Shown here: piece by piece, positions 40,904-50,172 of the stretch
Layout of the letters: each line of letters starts with the position of its first letter
Numbering within the stretch: the first letter of the stretch is position 1
DNA from: TMED27 sp963922705
Lineage (GTDB): Bacteria; Pseudomonadota; Alphaproteobacteria; Micavibrionales; Micavibrionaceae
Assembly: GCA_963922705.1 (NCBI GenBank)
Contig: CAWUJS010000003.1
Coordinates: forward strand, 7,641-71,640
Direction of reading: 5' to 3'
DNA: 64,000 nucleotides
Translations under genes and position numbers: made by a program
The notes under the pieces: generated by a model
What the model saw: the letters and a program-made list of their open reading frames with translations, nothing else
Database searches by the model: none
Told to the model about the DNA's origin: nothing

Positions 40904-41140
40904 ATGTGCGGAAGTATGTTTTATACATGGAACGGAGCAGGCAATAGCTGGATGAAGCCCGGCGCGCCTGGAAATCAGGTTATTACGGCTAATTTGCGTG
41001 ACCGTGATCAACCAGTCAACTATGGTATGTCATCTCGGATACAATCGGCTAGTGCCCAAAATCGCGCTGATTTTTCATCCCAACATGCGGGTGTGGAGTC
41101 GGAAGCGATTAAATCTTATAAGCAAAATTTTCAGAGTTAA
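40904..41140 (+). CDS. small protein of unknown function
   Basis: 78 residues. GGAG lies eight bases before the ATG. The sequence is polar and glycine- and asparagine-rich with no membrane helix; it begins MCGSMFYTWNGAGNSW. No family recognised. It follows the 373-residue unknown at 5 bases. Confidence 0.5.
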   Translation: MCGSMFYTWNGAGNSWMKPGAPGNQVITANLRDRDQPVNYGMSSRIQSASAQNRADFSSQHAGVESEAIKSYKQNFQS

Positions 41141-41221
41141 TCAAAATTTCGTCATTACACCATGGCAATTGCATTTGAACTTATGGCTTGTAAAAACCAT
41201 AGTCATCCCGTGCCACCCACT

Positions 41222-41287
41222 GTCATCCCGGCGAAAGCCGGGATCTCTTCGCTTTAATAATGAGATCCCCGCTTTCGCGGGGATGAC
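41222..41287. repeat. palindromic repeat (GGCGAAAGCC type) after the small gene
   Basis: Nearly perfect palindrome with 26-base arms: it starts GTCATCCCGGCGAAAGCCGGGATCTC and ends in the complementary GCTTTCGCGGGGATGAC with a 14-base loop. A partial copy (GTCATCCCGTGCCACCC) lies just before, at 41202-41219. It sits between convergent genes and could also end transcription. Confidence 0.85.
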
Positions 41288-41343
41288 GATAACTGTTGGC
41301 TGTGTCCGATAACATGATCCCCGCTGTATTTGCAAACAAACCC

Positions 41344-41718
41344 TCACGTTGTTTCGGTTTGCTTTGCGGGTTTTAATTTGTTCACATCGATGTGGAAGCT
41401 CTCACCACAGCCGCAACGTGCTGTTTCATTAGGGTTGATAAAATCAAACCGACTATTCCCCAATTCGTCCATAATATAATCCACGGTTGTGCCTATCAGC
41501 ATCCATGAGTACATTTTGGGGATATTAAGCGTTACACCATGCTCATCAAAAACATCATCACCGCTGATATCATCGCCTTCGTTGATGTAATCCATTTTAT
41601 AGGAGCTACCGGAACAGCCTGTTGATTTGATGGATAAGCGCACGCCCTGCGATCCTGTTGGCGCTGTTTCCATCAGGGTTTTGATATGGTCTGCTGCTTT
41701 TTCAGTGATTGTAATCAT
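41344..41718 (-). CDS. sufA: iron-sulfur assembly A-type carrier (SufA/IscA family)
   Basis: 124 residues. A-type Fe-S carrier. The cluster-binding cysteines are in STGCSGSSY and the C-terminal CGCGESF. Length and position at the end of the suf cluster fit SufA. It is separated from sufT by a half palindromic repeat. Confidence 0.9.
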   Translation of the reverse strand: MITITEKAADHIKTLMETAPTGSQGVRLSIKSTGCSGSSYKMDYINEGDDISGDDVFDEHGVTLNIPKMYSWMLIGTTVDYIMDELGNSRFDFINPNETARCGCGESFHIDVNKLKPAKQTETT

Positions 41719-41730
41719 ACTTTTTTCCTA

Positions 41731-41753
41731 GATCCCCGCATCCGCGGGGATGC
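41731..41753. repeat. half palindromic repeat between sufT and sufA
   Basis: GATCCCCGCATCCGCGGGGATGC: ATCCCCGC pairs with GCGGGGAT around four bases. Same end sequence as the element at 41222-41287, so a remnant or half copy. Confidence 0.6.
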
Positions 41754-41758
41754 CAGTT

Positions 41759-42208
41759 TTAATAAAACATATTCAGTTGCATTTTCGCCGTCTCCGACAT
41801 TTTTGACGGATCCCAAGGCGGATCCCATATAATTTCGACATCCACCTCGCCCACTGTATCGATTTGAAATAACGCACCCTGTACCCATCCCGGCATTTCC
41901 TGTGCCACCGGACAGCCCGGCGATGTGAGCGTCATTTTCACTTCGATATCTGTTGTTTTGCCATCATCTAAGAATATTATCTCATAAATCAGCCCAAGCT
42001 CATAGATATTGACAGGAATTTCAGGATCATAAATTTCCATCAAAGCCTGTCTGACAGATGGCCATAGAGCGTGATCTCTATCCACCTTAACATGTTCGGG
42101 ATCGGTTAAAGACTCATCCTCGATAGAAGGTGCAGGGGGTGGCGGCACCTGATTCTTTAAACCTTTCTCTTCACTGTCATCTCTTTTTGCTTCTGCCATA
42201 GTCACCAT
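41759..42208 (-). CDS. sufT: SUF system assembly protein SufT (DUF59/MIP18)
   Basis: 149 residues. A low-complexity N-terminal tail (about 1-50) is followed by the MIP18/DUF59 domain (about 55-145) with DPEIPVNIYELGLIYEI and LTSPGCPVAQEMP. SufT is needed for Fe-S maturation under iron limitation. The start overlaps the sufS stop (TAATG). Confidence 0.9.
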   Translation of the reverse strand: MVTMAEAKRDDSEEKGLKNQVPPPPAPSIEDESLTDPEHVKVDRDHALWPSVRQALMEIYDPEIPVNIYELGLIYEIIFLDDGKTTDIEVKMTLTSPGCPVAQEMPGWVQGALFQIDTVGEVDVEIIWDPPWDPSKMSETAKMQLNMFY

Positions 42209-43431
42209 TATACCAACATTTCTTTCGCTTTGATAAGCCCATCATATAATTGATCTATATCGGATTTGTTCGAATACAAGCCAAGTGATGCGCGAATTGT
42301 ACCTTCTATACCATATCTTTTCCACAATGGCATACAGCAATGATGCCCTGTACGTACGGCAACGCCGCATTGATCAAGGATCATCGCAACATCGCTAATA
42401 TGCATGCCATCCATGGTAAAACTCATAATTCCGGCTTTGTCCGGCGCGGTGCCGTATAGTTTAAGCCCATCAATGCTTAAAAGCTTTTCGGTGCCGTAGG
42501 CGAACAATTCCTGTTCATGTGTAGCGATATTATCCATGCCGATCGACTGTACGTACTCAACCGCAACGCCAAGACCGATCACCTCTGTAATGGCCGGGGT
42601 TCCGGCCTCGAAACGATATGGCGGTTCTTTGTAAGTTGTATGATCGAATGTGACATGCTCAATCATATCGCCGCCCCCCTGATAGGGCGGCATTGTCTCA
42701 AGCACATCATATTTTCCGTACAAAACACCAATGCCGCTAGGGCCATAGAGCTTATGTCCCGTAAACACATAAAAATCCGCATCAAGCTCAGTGACATTGA
42801 CGGTTCCATGAACAACAGCCTGAGATCCATCGACCAGAATTTTAATGTCAGGATAAAAATCACGCGCTAATGTTATTATCTTTTTTGCATTGTTGATCGT
42901 CCCCAATGCGTTTGAAATATGCACAAAGGACAGAAATTTTGTTTTCTGCGTGAGCAATGTTTGAAACGCTTCCAGATCAAGGGTTCCATTATCAAGAACA
43001 GGAATGATTTTAATCACAATACCGATTTGATCACGTAGCAATTGCCAGGGAACGATATTCGCATGGTGTTCCATTTCCGAGATAATAATCTCATCACCTT
43101 CAGATAAATGCGCCCTGCCCCAGCTTTGCGCGACTAAATTGATGCTTTCGGTTGTATTTCGGGTGAAGATGATCTCTTTTTCGTTCGAAGCGCCTATAAA
43201 TTTTGCGATTTTGGCACGTACAGCCTCAAAATCAGCCGTTAAATCCTGAGAAATAGCATATAATCCGCGATGAATATTCGCATAACCGTTTGATTGTACG
43301 TTATTCATGACATCAATAACCGCTTGCGGTTTTTGTGCGCTTGCGCCCGTGTCAAGAAACGCAAGAGGTTTGCCATTCATTTGTGTTTGAAGAACCGGAA
43401 AATCGTCACGGTATTTTGAAATATTGGTCAT
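42208..43431 (-). CDS. sufS: cysteine desulfurase SufS
   Basis: 407 residues from ATG 43431. PLP enzyme supplying sulfur to the SufBCD scaffold. The PLP lysine is in FTGHKLYGPSGIGVL and the active Cys in RTGHHCCMPLW. Early NTTESINLVAQSWG and HHANIVPW belong to the family. The frame to 43461 overlaps sufD and was not used. No sufE or sufU lies in the cluster. Confidence 0.95.
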   Translation of the reverse strand: MTNISKYRDDFPVLQTQMNGKPLAFLDTGASAQKPQAVIDVMNNVQSNGYANIHRGLYAISQDLTADFEAVRAKIAKFIGASNEKEIIFTRNTTESINLVAQSWGRAHLSEGDEIIISEMEHHANIVPWQLLRDQIGIVIKIIPVLDNGTLDLEAFQTLLTQKTKFLSFVHISNALGTINNAKKIITLARDFYPDIKILVDGSQAVVHGTVNVTELDADFYVFTGHKLYGPSGIGVLYGKYDVLETMPPYQGGGDMIEHVTFDHTTYKEPPYRFEAGTPAITEVIGLGVAVEYVQSIGMDNIATHEQELFAYGTEKLLSIDGLKLYGTAPDKAGIMSFTMDGMHISDVAMILDQCGVAVRTGHHCCMPLWKRYGIEGTIRASLGLYSNKSDIDQLYDGLIKAKEMLV

Positions 43432-43433
43432 GG

Positions 43434-44393
43434 TTATGCCTTTAGGGCAGTTTCCAGCCATTTGTTTGTAATTTCAAGAATTTCTTCCTGGATACTTTCG
43501 CTCTCAACCTTATCCACAACCTCATCCACAAAAGCCTGTACAAGCAGAAAACGCGCCTGCGCCTCGCTCAAACCGCGCTGACGGAGATAAAATAAAGGCT
43601 CTTCATCCAATTGCCCAGTCGTGGCACCGTGCGAGCATTTTACATCATCGGCATAAATCTCTAGCTCGGGTTTTGTGTCCATTTCCGCATCAGGCGATAA
43701 AAGCAACGCGTTGGAAAGCTGATACCCATCCGTTTTTTGTGCGATTTGGTGTACGTGTACTTTACCCTGAAACACACCATGCGCCTTATCATTTAAAAGC
43801 GTACGGTAGAATTGATTTGAAACACAATTGGGTGCCTGATGCTCAATCAGAATTGTCGTATCGCCATGCTGTGATCCACTTAACAGGTTCACGCCATTGA
43901 ACGACACCTCAGCCCCCTGCCCCTGAATTTCGGCGTGAATCTCATGGCGGGTTAATTTGCCGCCCATATTCAGGCTAAAACCGTTATAAACCGCATCACG
44001 CGCCGCGGTAATATGCACCAAGTTTGTTTGAACGGCATCATCACTATCCTGATTAATGCGGATATGATGCAGCTTTGCATTTTGACCAATGGTAATCTCA
44101 CTGATCATATTCTTCCAATACGCGCCCTCGCCGGATTGGCGTTCAATAACCGTTAGCTCAGCGTTTTCTTCTATAGTGATTTTCAAATGCGGTTGTGTGT
44201 GCTCATTATCCCCTGCTGTAAACACAATTTCCTCAGGCTTTTTCCCGATTTGTCCACTGGTTTTGTGGATAACCACCTCTTGCGGCGCATCAGCAAGCAC
44301 AAGGTTTGCGGGCAAAGCGCGCGGAAGATTGGTGAATTTCCACTCTTCAACTTTTGGTGTTGGGAGATTATTGATTTGAAGTGCTTCTGGCAT
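43434..44393 (-). CDS. sufD: Fe-S assembly scaffold protein SufD
   Basis: 319 residues, shorter than E. coli SufD (423) because the N-terminal helical part is trimmed. The C-terminal beta-helix ends with the family sequence SHGATTGQLDEEPLFYLRQRGLSEAQARFLLV. It lies between sufC and sufS. Confidence 0.93.
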   Translation of the reverse strand: MPEALQINNLPTPKVEEWKFTNLPRALPANLVLADAPQEVVIHKTSGQIGKKPEEIVFTAGDNEHTQPHLKITIEENAELTVIERQSGEGAYWKNMISEITIGQNAKLHHIRINQDSDDAVQTNLVHITAARDAVYNGFSLNMGGKLTRHEIHAEIQGQGAEVSFNGVNLLSGSQHGDTTILIEHQAPNCVSNQFYRTLLNDKAHGVFQGKVHVHQIAQKTDGYQLSNALLLSPDAEMDTKPELEIYADDVKCSHGATTGQLDEEPLFYLRQRGLSEAQARFLLVQAFVDEVVDKVESESIQEEILEITNKWLETALKA

Positions 44394-45170
44394 TTACGCG
44401 GCCTCTCCAACAAATTCAGCATAGCCTTTTTTCTCAAGCTCCAACGCAAGCTCAGGGCCGCCGCTTTTGATGATTTGACCATTTGCTAGAATATGCACAA
44501 CATCCGGCTTAATGTAATCCAGCAAGCGCTGATAATGCGTGATAATCAGGAATGAACGCTTAGGATCGCGTAAAGCATTCACGCCATCGGCAACAACTTT
44601 CAACGCATCAATATCAAGACCGGAATCCGTTTCATCCAGAACACAGAATTTTGGCTCTAACATTGCCATCTGCAGAACTTCATTGCGCTTTTTCTCACCG
44701 CCGGAAAAGCCAACATTGACTGCACGCTTCATCATATCATCCTTAATGCCAAGCTCTGCGCATTTCGCTTTCATCAGCTTTAAAAGTGCAAGCGCGTCTA
44801 GCTCATCTTCGCCGCGTTGCTTGCGGATTGCATTGATTGAGGTTTTCAGAAAGGTGGACATATTCACACCGGGAATTTCAACCGGGTATTGAAACGCCAG
44901 AAACAAACCGGCTGCTGCACGCTCTTCGGGGTCAAGCTCAAGGAGGTCTTCACCGTCCAGCTTAACAGAACCGCCTGTCACTTCGTAATCTTCCCGCCCA
45001 GCCAGAACGTACGATAAAGTCGATTTCCCGCTTCCATTTGGCCCCATAATCGCATGCACTTCTCCTTCGGGGATATCAAGTGAAAGCCCTTTAAGGATTT
45101 CAATACTTGTTTCACCATCTTTGGCATCATCGGTTTCAACATTTGCTTTTAAGTCTTTAATTGTGATCAT
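44394..45170 (-). CDS. sufC: Fe-S assembly ATPase SufC
   Basis: 258 residues. ABC-type ATPase of the SufBCD complex. Walker A GPNGSGKST, signature FSGGEKKRNEVLQMA and Walker B CVLDETDSGLD. The start codon overlaps the sufB stop (TAATG), and its stop abuts the sufD start. Confidence 0.96.
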   Translation of the reverse strand: MITIKDLKANVETDDAKDGETSIEILKGLSLDIPEGEVHAIMGPNGSGKSTLSYVLAGREDYEVTGGSVKLDGEDLLELDPEERAAAGLFLAFQYPVEIPGVNMSTFLKTSINAIRKQRGEDELDALALLKLMKAKCAELGIKDDMMKRAVNVGFSGGEKKRNEVLQMAMLEPKFCVLDETDSGLDIDALKVVADGVNALRDPKRSFLIITHYQRLLDYIKPDVVHILANGQIIKSGGPELALELEKKGYAEFVGEAA

Positions 45171-46648
45171 TATCCGACACTTCCTTCCAAACTAATTCCA
45201 ACTAATTTTTGTGCCTCAACGGCAAATTCCATGGGCAGTTCCTGCATCACCTCACGGGCGAATCCATTAACAATAAGCGCAATCGCCTCTTCTTCGGACA
45301 GGCCGCGCTGCATACAATAAAAAAGCTGATCCTCACCGATTTTGGAGGTTGTGGCCTCATGCTCCAGACTGGCTGATTTATTCTTGCTTTCGATATATGG
45401 AACAGTATGTGCGCCGCATTGATCACCAATCAAAAGCGAGTCACAAACTGTGAAATTCCGCGCCCCTTCCGCGCCCGCATTGATTTTCACCTGCCCCCTG
45501 TACGTGTTATTCGATTTTCCGGCACTAATGCCTTTTGAGATAATGCGAGATTTTGTATTCTTTCCGATATGGATCATTTTAGTGCCCGTATCGGCTTGCT
45601 GGCGGCCATTGGTAATCGCAACGGAGTAAAACTCGCCTTGAGAATTATCGCCCTTTAAAATACAAGATGGGTATTTCCATGTAATGGCTGATCCGGTTTC
45701 AACCTGTGTCCAGCTAATTTTGGAATTACGCCCTTCGCAAATGCCGCGCTTAGTCACGAAATTATAAATCCCGCCTTTACCGGTCTCAAAATCACCGGGA
45801 TACCAGTTCTGCACGGTCGAATATTTTATTTCCGCATCATCCAGTGCAATCAATTCAACAATTGCCGCATGCAGCTGGTTCTCATCGCGCATGGGCGCTG
45901 TACACCCCTCAAGATAAGACACGTACGACCCTTTATCGGCGATGATAAGCGTACGCTCGAATTGCCCGGTGTTCAGCTCATTAATACGAAAATATGTGGA
46001 TAGCTCCATCGGGCAACGGACGCCTTCGGGGATATAGACAAATGATCCATCCGTGAAAACGGCAGAATTCAGGCATGCATGCTTGTTATCGCCGGGCGGG
46101 ACAACGGAACCCATGTATTTTTTCACAAGTTCGGGATGCTCCTGAATGGCTTCGGAGATTGAGCAGAAAATCACCCCGGCTTCTCTCAGCTTTTCCTTAA
46201 ATGTCGTTGCGACAGAAACAGAATCGAAAACCGCATCAACGGCAACGGGTGTACGCTCCTGCACACCTGCAAGAATTTCCTGTTCACGCAATGGAATGCC
46301 AAGCTTTTCGTATGTCTCGAGAAGCGCTGGATCAACATCATCAATGGTTTTGGGGCCATCGGCTAAATCCTTTGGCGCGGCGTAATAATATGAGTCCTGA
46401 TAATCAATCGGCTCAATATCGAGTTTTGCCCATTCCGGCTCCGGCATTTCCAGCCATTGACGGTAAGCTTTCAAGCGCTTTTCCAGCATCCATTCCGGCT
46501 CATTCTTTTTTGCAGAAATAAAGCGCACAATGTCCTCAGAAAGCCCCTTTGGCGCTTTTTCTGTTTCAATATCGGTAACGAAGCCGGCTTCGTACTTCCC
46601 GGCTAATGCTTCGACTTGATCAATGGTTTCCTGTTGTATTTCGCTCAT
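45170..46648 (-). CDS. sufB: Fe-S assembly scaffold protein SufB
   Basis: 492 residues. Scaffold for Fe-S cluster assembly. The C-terminal region contains SLEHEATTSKIGEDQLFYCMQRGLSEEEA, and the middle CAEGRNSK-type beta-helix turns. First gene of the cluster; no IscR/Rrf2 regulator gene is next to it. Confidence 0.96.
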   Translation of the reverse strand: MSEIQQETIDQVEALAGKYEAGFVTDIETEKAPKGLSEDIVRFISAKKNEPEWMLEKRLKAYRQWLEMPEPEWAKLDIEPIDYQDSYYYAAPKDLADGPKTIDDVDPALLETYEKLGIPLREQEILAGVQERTPVAVDAVFDSVSVATTFKEKLREAGVIFCSISEAIQEHPELVKKYMGSVVPPGDNKHACLNSAVFTDGSFVYIPEGVRCPMELSTYFRINELNTGQFERTLIIADKGSYVSYLEGCTAPMRDENQLHAAIVELIALDDAEIKYSTVQNWYPGDFETGKGGIYNFVTKRGICEGRNSKISWTQVETGSAITWKYPSCILKGDNSQGEFYSVAITNGRQQADTGTKMIHIGKNTKSRIISKGISAGKSNNTYRGQVKINAGAEGARNFTVCDSLLIGDQCGAHTVPYIESKNKSASLEHEATTSKIGEDQLFYCMQRGLSEEEAIALIVNGFAREVMQELPMEFAVEAQKLVGISLEGSVG

Positions 46649-46710
46649 ATCATCCTCTTGGAGATAGATATGTCACTCTATGCATTGAAATTCAAGGCTA
46701 TTCGGTGAAT

Positions 46711-46980
46711 TTATTTGAAGAGGACAGCGACGAGGATTGCGATGGTCATCGTTAGCATCAAACCGACCAGCCATTTGGTTTGCGCATCGATTTTTATATT
46801 TTGATTATCAATTTTTTGATCCAGACGCTCTATCACCGCATCAATCTTGGCTGTCAGGAATTGCGTCTGTTCATGGAATGCCTTTTCAATGCGGCGTTCC
46901 GTATCAATATCCTCACGGGACACCCAATCTTTGGTCGCCAATTCACTTTTTGGCAAAGTTGCTTCTGTCGAATCACTCAT
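46711..46980 (-). CDS. small coiled-coil membrane protein
   Basis: 89 residues: a charged helix (about 20-65, heptad-like IDAVIERLDQKIDNQNIKID) then one C-terminal membrane helix (about 70-88). Layout like DUF1640/CCDC90-type proteins, as with the gene at 53899. Role unknown. It lies 62 bases upstream of sufB on the same strand. Confidence 0.65.
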   Translation of the reverse strand: MSDSTEATLPKSELATKDWVSREDIDTERRIEKAFHEQTQFLTAKIDAVIERLDQKIDNQNIKIDAQTKWLVGLMLTMTIAILVAVLFK

Positions 46981-47037
46981 ATAACCATGATATTCCTGTT
47001 TTGTTCTTTTTGCAAGTGCTGTTTCTGATATTTTTTA

Positions 47038-47066
47038 TTGACATAGTTTAATTTACCATCTATAAA
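47038..47066 (+). promoter_or_regulatory. near-consensus sigma70 promoter
   Basis: TTGACA (47038-47043), exactly 17 bases, TATAAA (47061-47066). It drives the small gene at 47098, whose AGGAG ribosome site is at 47087-47091. One of the best promoter matches in the window. Confidence 0.75.
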
Positions 47067-47097
47067 TATTTAAACTTTTAACAATTAGGAGAATAAA

Positions 47098-47448
47098 ATG
47101 ACAAAAAAAATTGGATACAATCAGAGTGCATTATTTAATAAAAGTAGCGGCTTGGACATTGAGCAGGCTTGCGATTTAGTAGATAAAATTATCCCTGCCG
47201 TAGATGAGACATTATCGGGTTTGGGCTTAATAGGTGGTAATTTGATTGATAGCGATAGTGGTGACACATGGTCACACGATGTCGATCATGAGGCTGAGGA
47301 GCGCTTGACGAGTGAAGAAATCGAATCCGCGCGCGCAGTATTTGCGCAAGCCTTGAACAATATTGATCCAAAACTTGGCGCGACTGTTGATACAAGCAAC
47401 GGCGCTATGTTTATCATTACATATGGTAACGATGAGGGGCCAAGCTAA
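47098..47448 (+). CDS. small acidic protein of unknown function
   Basis: 116 residues, soluble, acidic, no cysteine-based motif and no recognisable family. It is supported by a near-consensus promoter, an AGGAG site at six bases, and an open frame that ends one base before the convergent prfC. The strong signals suggest high expression. Confidence 0.65.
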   Translation: MTKKIGYNQSALFNKSSGLDIEQACDLVDKIIPAVDETLSGLGLIGGNLIDSDSGDTWSHDVDHEAEERLTSEEIESARAVFAQALNNIDPKLGATVDTSNGAMFIITYGNDEGPS

Positions 47449-47449
47449 C

Positions 47450-49024
47450 CTATTTCACCGCACGAAACTCAATCCCCTCGCCTTTATCCTGACCATCCTG
47501 AAGATGCCAGGCATTGCGGGCGAGGAAAACCGGATCATCGTCATGATCATTGGCGATGGAAGAGCGGTTATTATCGATAAAGCGCTTGAGCGCTGCCGGA
47601 TCGTCACTATAAAGCCAGCGTGCCGTATAAAGCTCGGTGGCTTCGAATTTAACCGGGATTTCATATTCATTGCGAATACGATCACGCAGCACATCAAATT
47701 GCAGCGCACCGACAACGCCAACCACCCAATCCGCGCCCATAATCGGTTTAAAAACACGCGCTGCGCCTTCTTCGGCAAGCTGCTCTAGCGCTTTGCCGAG
47801 ATGCTTGGCTTTTAGGGGGTCTTCGGGGCGTGCCTTTTGCATTAATTCCGGCGCGAAACTCGGGATATCGGAGAAGACTAAATCCTCGCCTTCCGTGAGA
47901 GCATCCCCAATGCGCAAGCCGCCATAATTGGGTAAACCGATAATATCACCCGGAAAGGCTTCCTCGGCCATTTCACGATCTTGCGCCAGGAAAAGCTGCG
48001 GTGAGTGGATGATTTGCGTTTTTTGCGTGCGCACATGCTTGAGCTTCATCCCGCGTTTAAACTTCCCGGAACAAATCCGCGCAAAGGCCATACGGTCGCG
48101 GTGTTTTGGATCCATATTGGCTTGTATTTTAAAGACAAAGGCCGAGACCTTATTCTCATCCGGCGCGATCATCCGGTTTGCGGTTTTTTGCGGGCGCGGC
48201 GGCGGGGCATATAGCCCGATCCCGCCGAGCATTTCACGCACCCCGAAATTATTCACGGCTGAGCCGAAAAAGACGGGCGTTTGGGTGCCTTCCAGATATT
48301 TATTCTGATCAAAAGCCGGGCATAGGCCACGCACCATCTCTACATCTTCGCGGAGCTTTTCCGCTTCATGCGGCTCTAACAGCTCATCGAGCTTTGGATC
48401 ATCAAGCCCAGCGCATTCAATCCCTTCCTCCAGGCTTTCTCCCTTTGTGCGGGCAAAGAGAATGAGCTTATCATTCATCAAATCATAACAGCCCTTAAAA
48501 TCGCGTCCCATGCCGATGGGCCAGCTTGCAGGCGTTACATCGAGCGCGAGCTTTTGCTCAATCTCATCAAGCAAGTCAAACGGGTCTTGGCCGTCACGGT
48601 CAAGCTTGTTGATAAAGGTGATAATCGGCATATCGCGCAGGCGGCACACTTCGAAAAGTTTTTGGGTTTGTGTCTCTATGCCTTTGGCGCAGTCAAGCAC
48701 CATAATCGCGCTATCGACGGCGGTCAGAACGCGGTACGTATCCTCAGAAAAATCCTCGTGCCCCGGCGTATCGAGGAGATTATAGGTAATGCCGCCATTT
48801 TCAAACGTCATCACCGATGAGGCAACAGAAATCCCGCGTTCTTGTTCCACCTTCATCCAGTCGGAACGGGCGCGCCTGCGATCGCCTTTGGCTTTGACCG
48901 CACCGGCAAGTTCAATCGCGCCGCCGAATAGCAGAAGTTTTTCGGTCAACGTTGTTTTACCCGCATCAGGGTGCGAGATAATGGCGAATGTTCTGCGTTT
49001 TTTGATGGTATCGGACAGGCTCAT
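47450..49024 (-). CDS. prfC: peptide chain release factor 3
   Basis: 524 residues. GTPase that recycles RF1/RF2 from the ribosome. G1 ISHPDAGKTTLTEKLLL, G3 DTPGHEDFSEDTYR, G4 NKLDRDG; the C-terminal part has RWLYSDDPAALKRF. Standard length. A palindromic repeat lies just upstream of its start. Confidence 0.95.
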   Translation of the reverse strand: MSLSDTIKKRRTFAIISHPDAGKTTLTEKLLLFGGAIELAGAVKAKGDRRRARSDWMKVEQERGISVASSVMTFENGGITYNLLDTPGHEDFSEDTYRVLTAVDSAIMVLDCAKGIETQTQKLFEVCRLRDMPIITFINKLDRDGQDPFDLLDEIEQKLALDVTPASWPIGMGRDFKGCYDLMNDKLILFARTKGESLEEGIECAGLDDPKLDELLEPHEAEKLREDVEMVRGLCPAFDQNKYLEGTQTPVFFGSAVNNFGVREMLGGIGLYAPPPRPQKTANRMIAPDENKVSAFVFKIQANMDPKHRDRMAFARICSGKFKRGMKLKHVRTQKTQIIHSPQLFLAQDREMAEEAFPGDIIGLPNYGGLRIGDALTEGEDLVFSDIPSFAPELMQKARPEDPLKAKHLGKALEQLAEEGAARVFKPIMGADWVVGVVGALQFDVLRDRIRNEYEIPVKFEATELYTARWLYSDDPAALKRFIDNNRSSIANDHDDDPVFLARNAWHLQDGQDKGEGIEFRAVK

Positions 49025-49038
49025 AACTTTCCCCCCTC

Positions 49039-49067
49039 GTCATCCCCGACCTGATCGGGGATCTGGC
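49039..49067. repeat. short palindromic repeat upstream of prfC
   Basis: GTCATCCCCGACCTGATCGGGGATCTGGC: ATCCCCGA pairs with TCGGGGAT. The outer GTCAT start matches the other elements; the partner end is worn. Confidence 0.65.
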
Positions 49068-49106
49068 ACTTTAGATACTTGTGGAAATCGGGATATAACA
49101 TAGATT

Positions 49107-49436
49107 TTACTCTTCAAACGGATTGCGCATCTCACTGTCTTCGATTTCAATCACCCAGAGATCAGGATCACGAGATATCGCACGCTGAATATAGTCATCA
49201 GCGTCAGATTCGTCCACTATTTCTTCTTTCAGCGCCGCTGCCCATGTCATTTGATCGGTTGTGAAGTCTCGCTCTTGAATGATGAGTTTAACTTTGCCGT
49301 GCAAGCTATTGATTTTAAGCATGACTATGCCGGAACTATGATTGCCTTTCTGGATAAAATGATAAAATCTTGCATCTTGCGTGAGGTTTTTCAAATGCGC
49401 ATCGACGTATAGCGCTGTTGGTAAGCGGTCTGACAT
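49107..49436 (-). CDS. DUF1491 family protein
   Basis: 109 residues. Matches the alphaproteobacterial DUF1491 pattern: GIVMLKINSLHGKVKLIIQERDF in the middle and DDYIQRAISRDPDLWVIEIED at the end. Biochemical role unknown. Part of a minus-strand group with the small gene upstream and fur. Confidence 0.85.
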   Translation of the reverse strand: MSDRLPTALYVDAHLKNLTQDARFYHFIQKGNHSSGIVMLKINSLHGKVKLIIQERDFTTDQMTWAAALKEEIVDESDADDYIQRAISRDPDLWVIEIEDSEMRNPFEE

Positions 49437-49442
49437 TGTGAC

Positions 49443-49664
49443 TTATTGAACGCGGTTTTCATTCACCCAACGTTCAACCGTTAAATGCGCATTGAGCTTA
49501 CTATCTTCCGGATGGTGAAAGCGGTAAACGCGCTGCGCAGCAGCAAGTGCGATATGCTCCGGCTCATCACTGCTCATACATTTGTAAGTCCGCATCACGG
49601 CCTTATAACATTTGCAGTCTTCAGCCTGTTTCACGCCTTCCATCACAGGAATATTACACGGCAT
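49443..49664 (-). CDS. small protein of unknown function
   Basis: 73 residues with four cysteines in the N-terminal half (C3, then DCKCYK, then YKCMS), which might bind a metal. The C-terminal half has LAAAQRVYRFHHPED and VERWVNE. Its start overlaps the fur stop by one base, so it is probably translated with fur. Family not recognised. Confidence 0.6.
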   Translation of the reverse strand: MPCNIPVMEGVKQAEDCKCYKAVMRTYKCMSSDEPEHIALAAAQRVYRFHHPEDSKLNAHLTVERWVNENRVQ

Positions 49665-50074
49665 TATTTGTCCTTTTTGAGTTTTTTGCCGTAGAGTTCC
49701 AAGCGGTGATCAACGAGCTCATAGCCGAGATCCTGGGCAATTTTTACCTTAAGTTTTTCTAATTCTTCATTTTGAAACTCCACAACCTTTCCTGTTTCCA
49801 AATCAACAAGATGGTGATGGTGATCCCAATTCACCTCATAGCGTGAATATCCTTCCTGAAACTCGTGACGAATGACAAGATCAAGCTCATCCAAAAGGCT
49901 CAAAGTACGGTAAACAGTTGCAATAGATATAGATTTATCAACTTTTTTGGCACGCTCATAGACATCTTCGACCGATGGATGATCATCTGATTTGTCTAAT
50001 ACTTTTAAAATCGTACGGCGCTGCCCCGTCATTTTTAAACCCGCCTCAGTACATTTGCTCTCTAAATCTGACAT
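49664..50074 (-). CDS. fur: Fur-family metal regulator
   Basis: 136 residues from ATG 50074, with AGGA seven bases upstream; a longer frame to 50155 is not family-like. N-terminal winged helix (about 1-80, TGQRRTILKVLDKSDDHPSVEDVYERA) and C-terminal dimerisation domain with WDHHHHLVDLETGKVVEF. The CxxC zinc motifs of E. coli Fur are absent, as in alphaproteobacterial Fur/Mur, which may sense iron or manganese. Metal preference cannot be read. Confidence 0.9.
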   Translation of the reverse strand: MSDLESKCTEAGLKMTGQRRTILKVLDKSDDHPSVEDVYERAKKVDKSISIATVYRTLSLLDELDLVIRHEFQEGYSRYEVNWDHHHHLVDLETGKVVEFQNEELEKLKVKIAQDLGYELVDHRLELYGKKLKKDK

Positions 50075-50172
50075 GTTGATATCCTGTGTTCTTTGAAATA
50101 AATTTATAATATAATCATATTTATGATTGCGCAAAATCTTTATTATCCTGGCCAAGAATTTAAAACTCAGAA

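Noticed and set aside
41141..41347. Minus-strand frame with VIPAKAGIS and RRDPGFRRDD
   Set aside because: It is the translation of the palindromic repeat and its flanks, a common annotation error.
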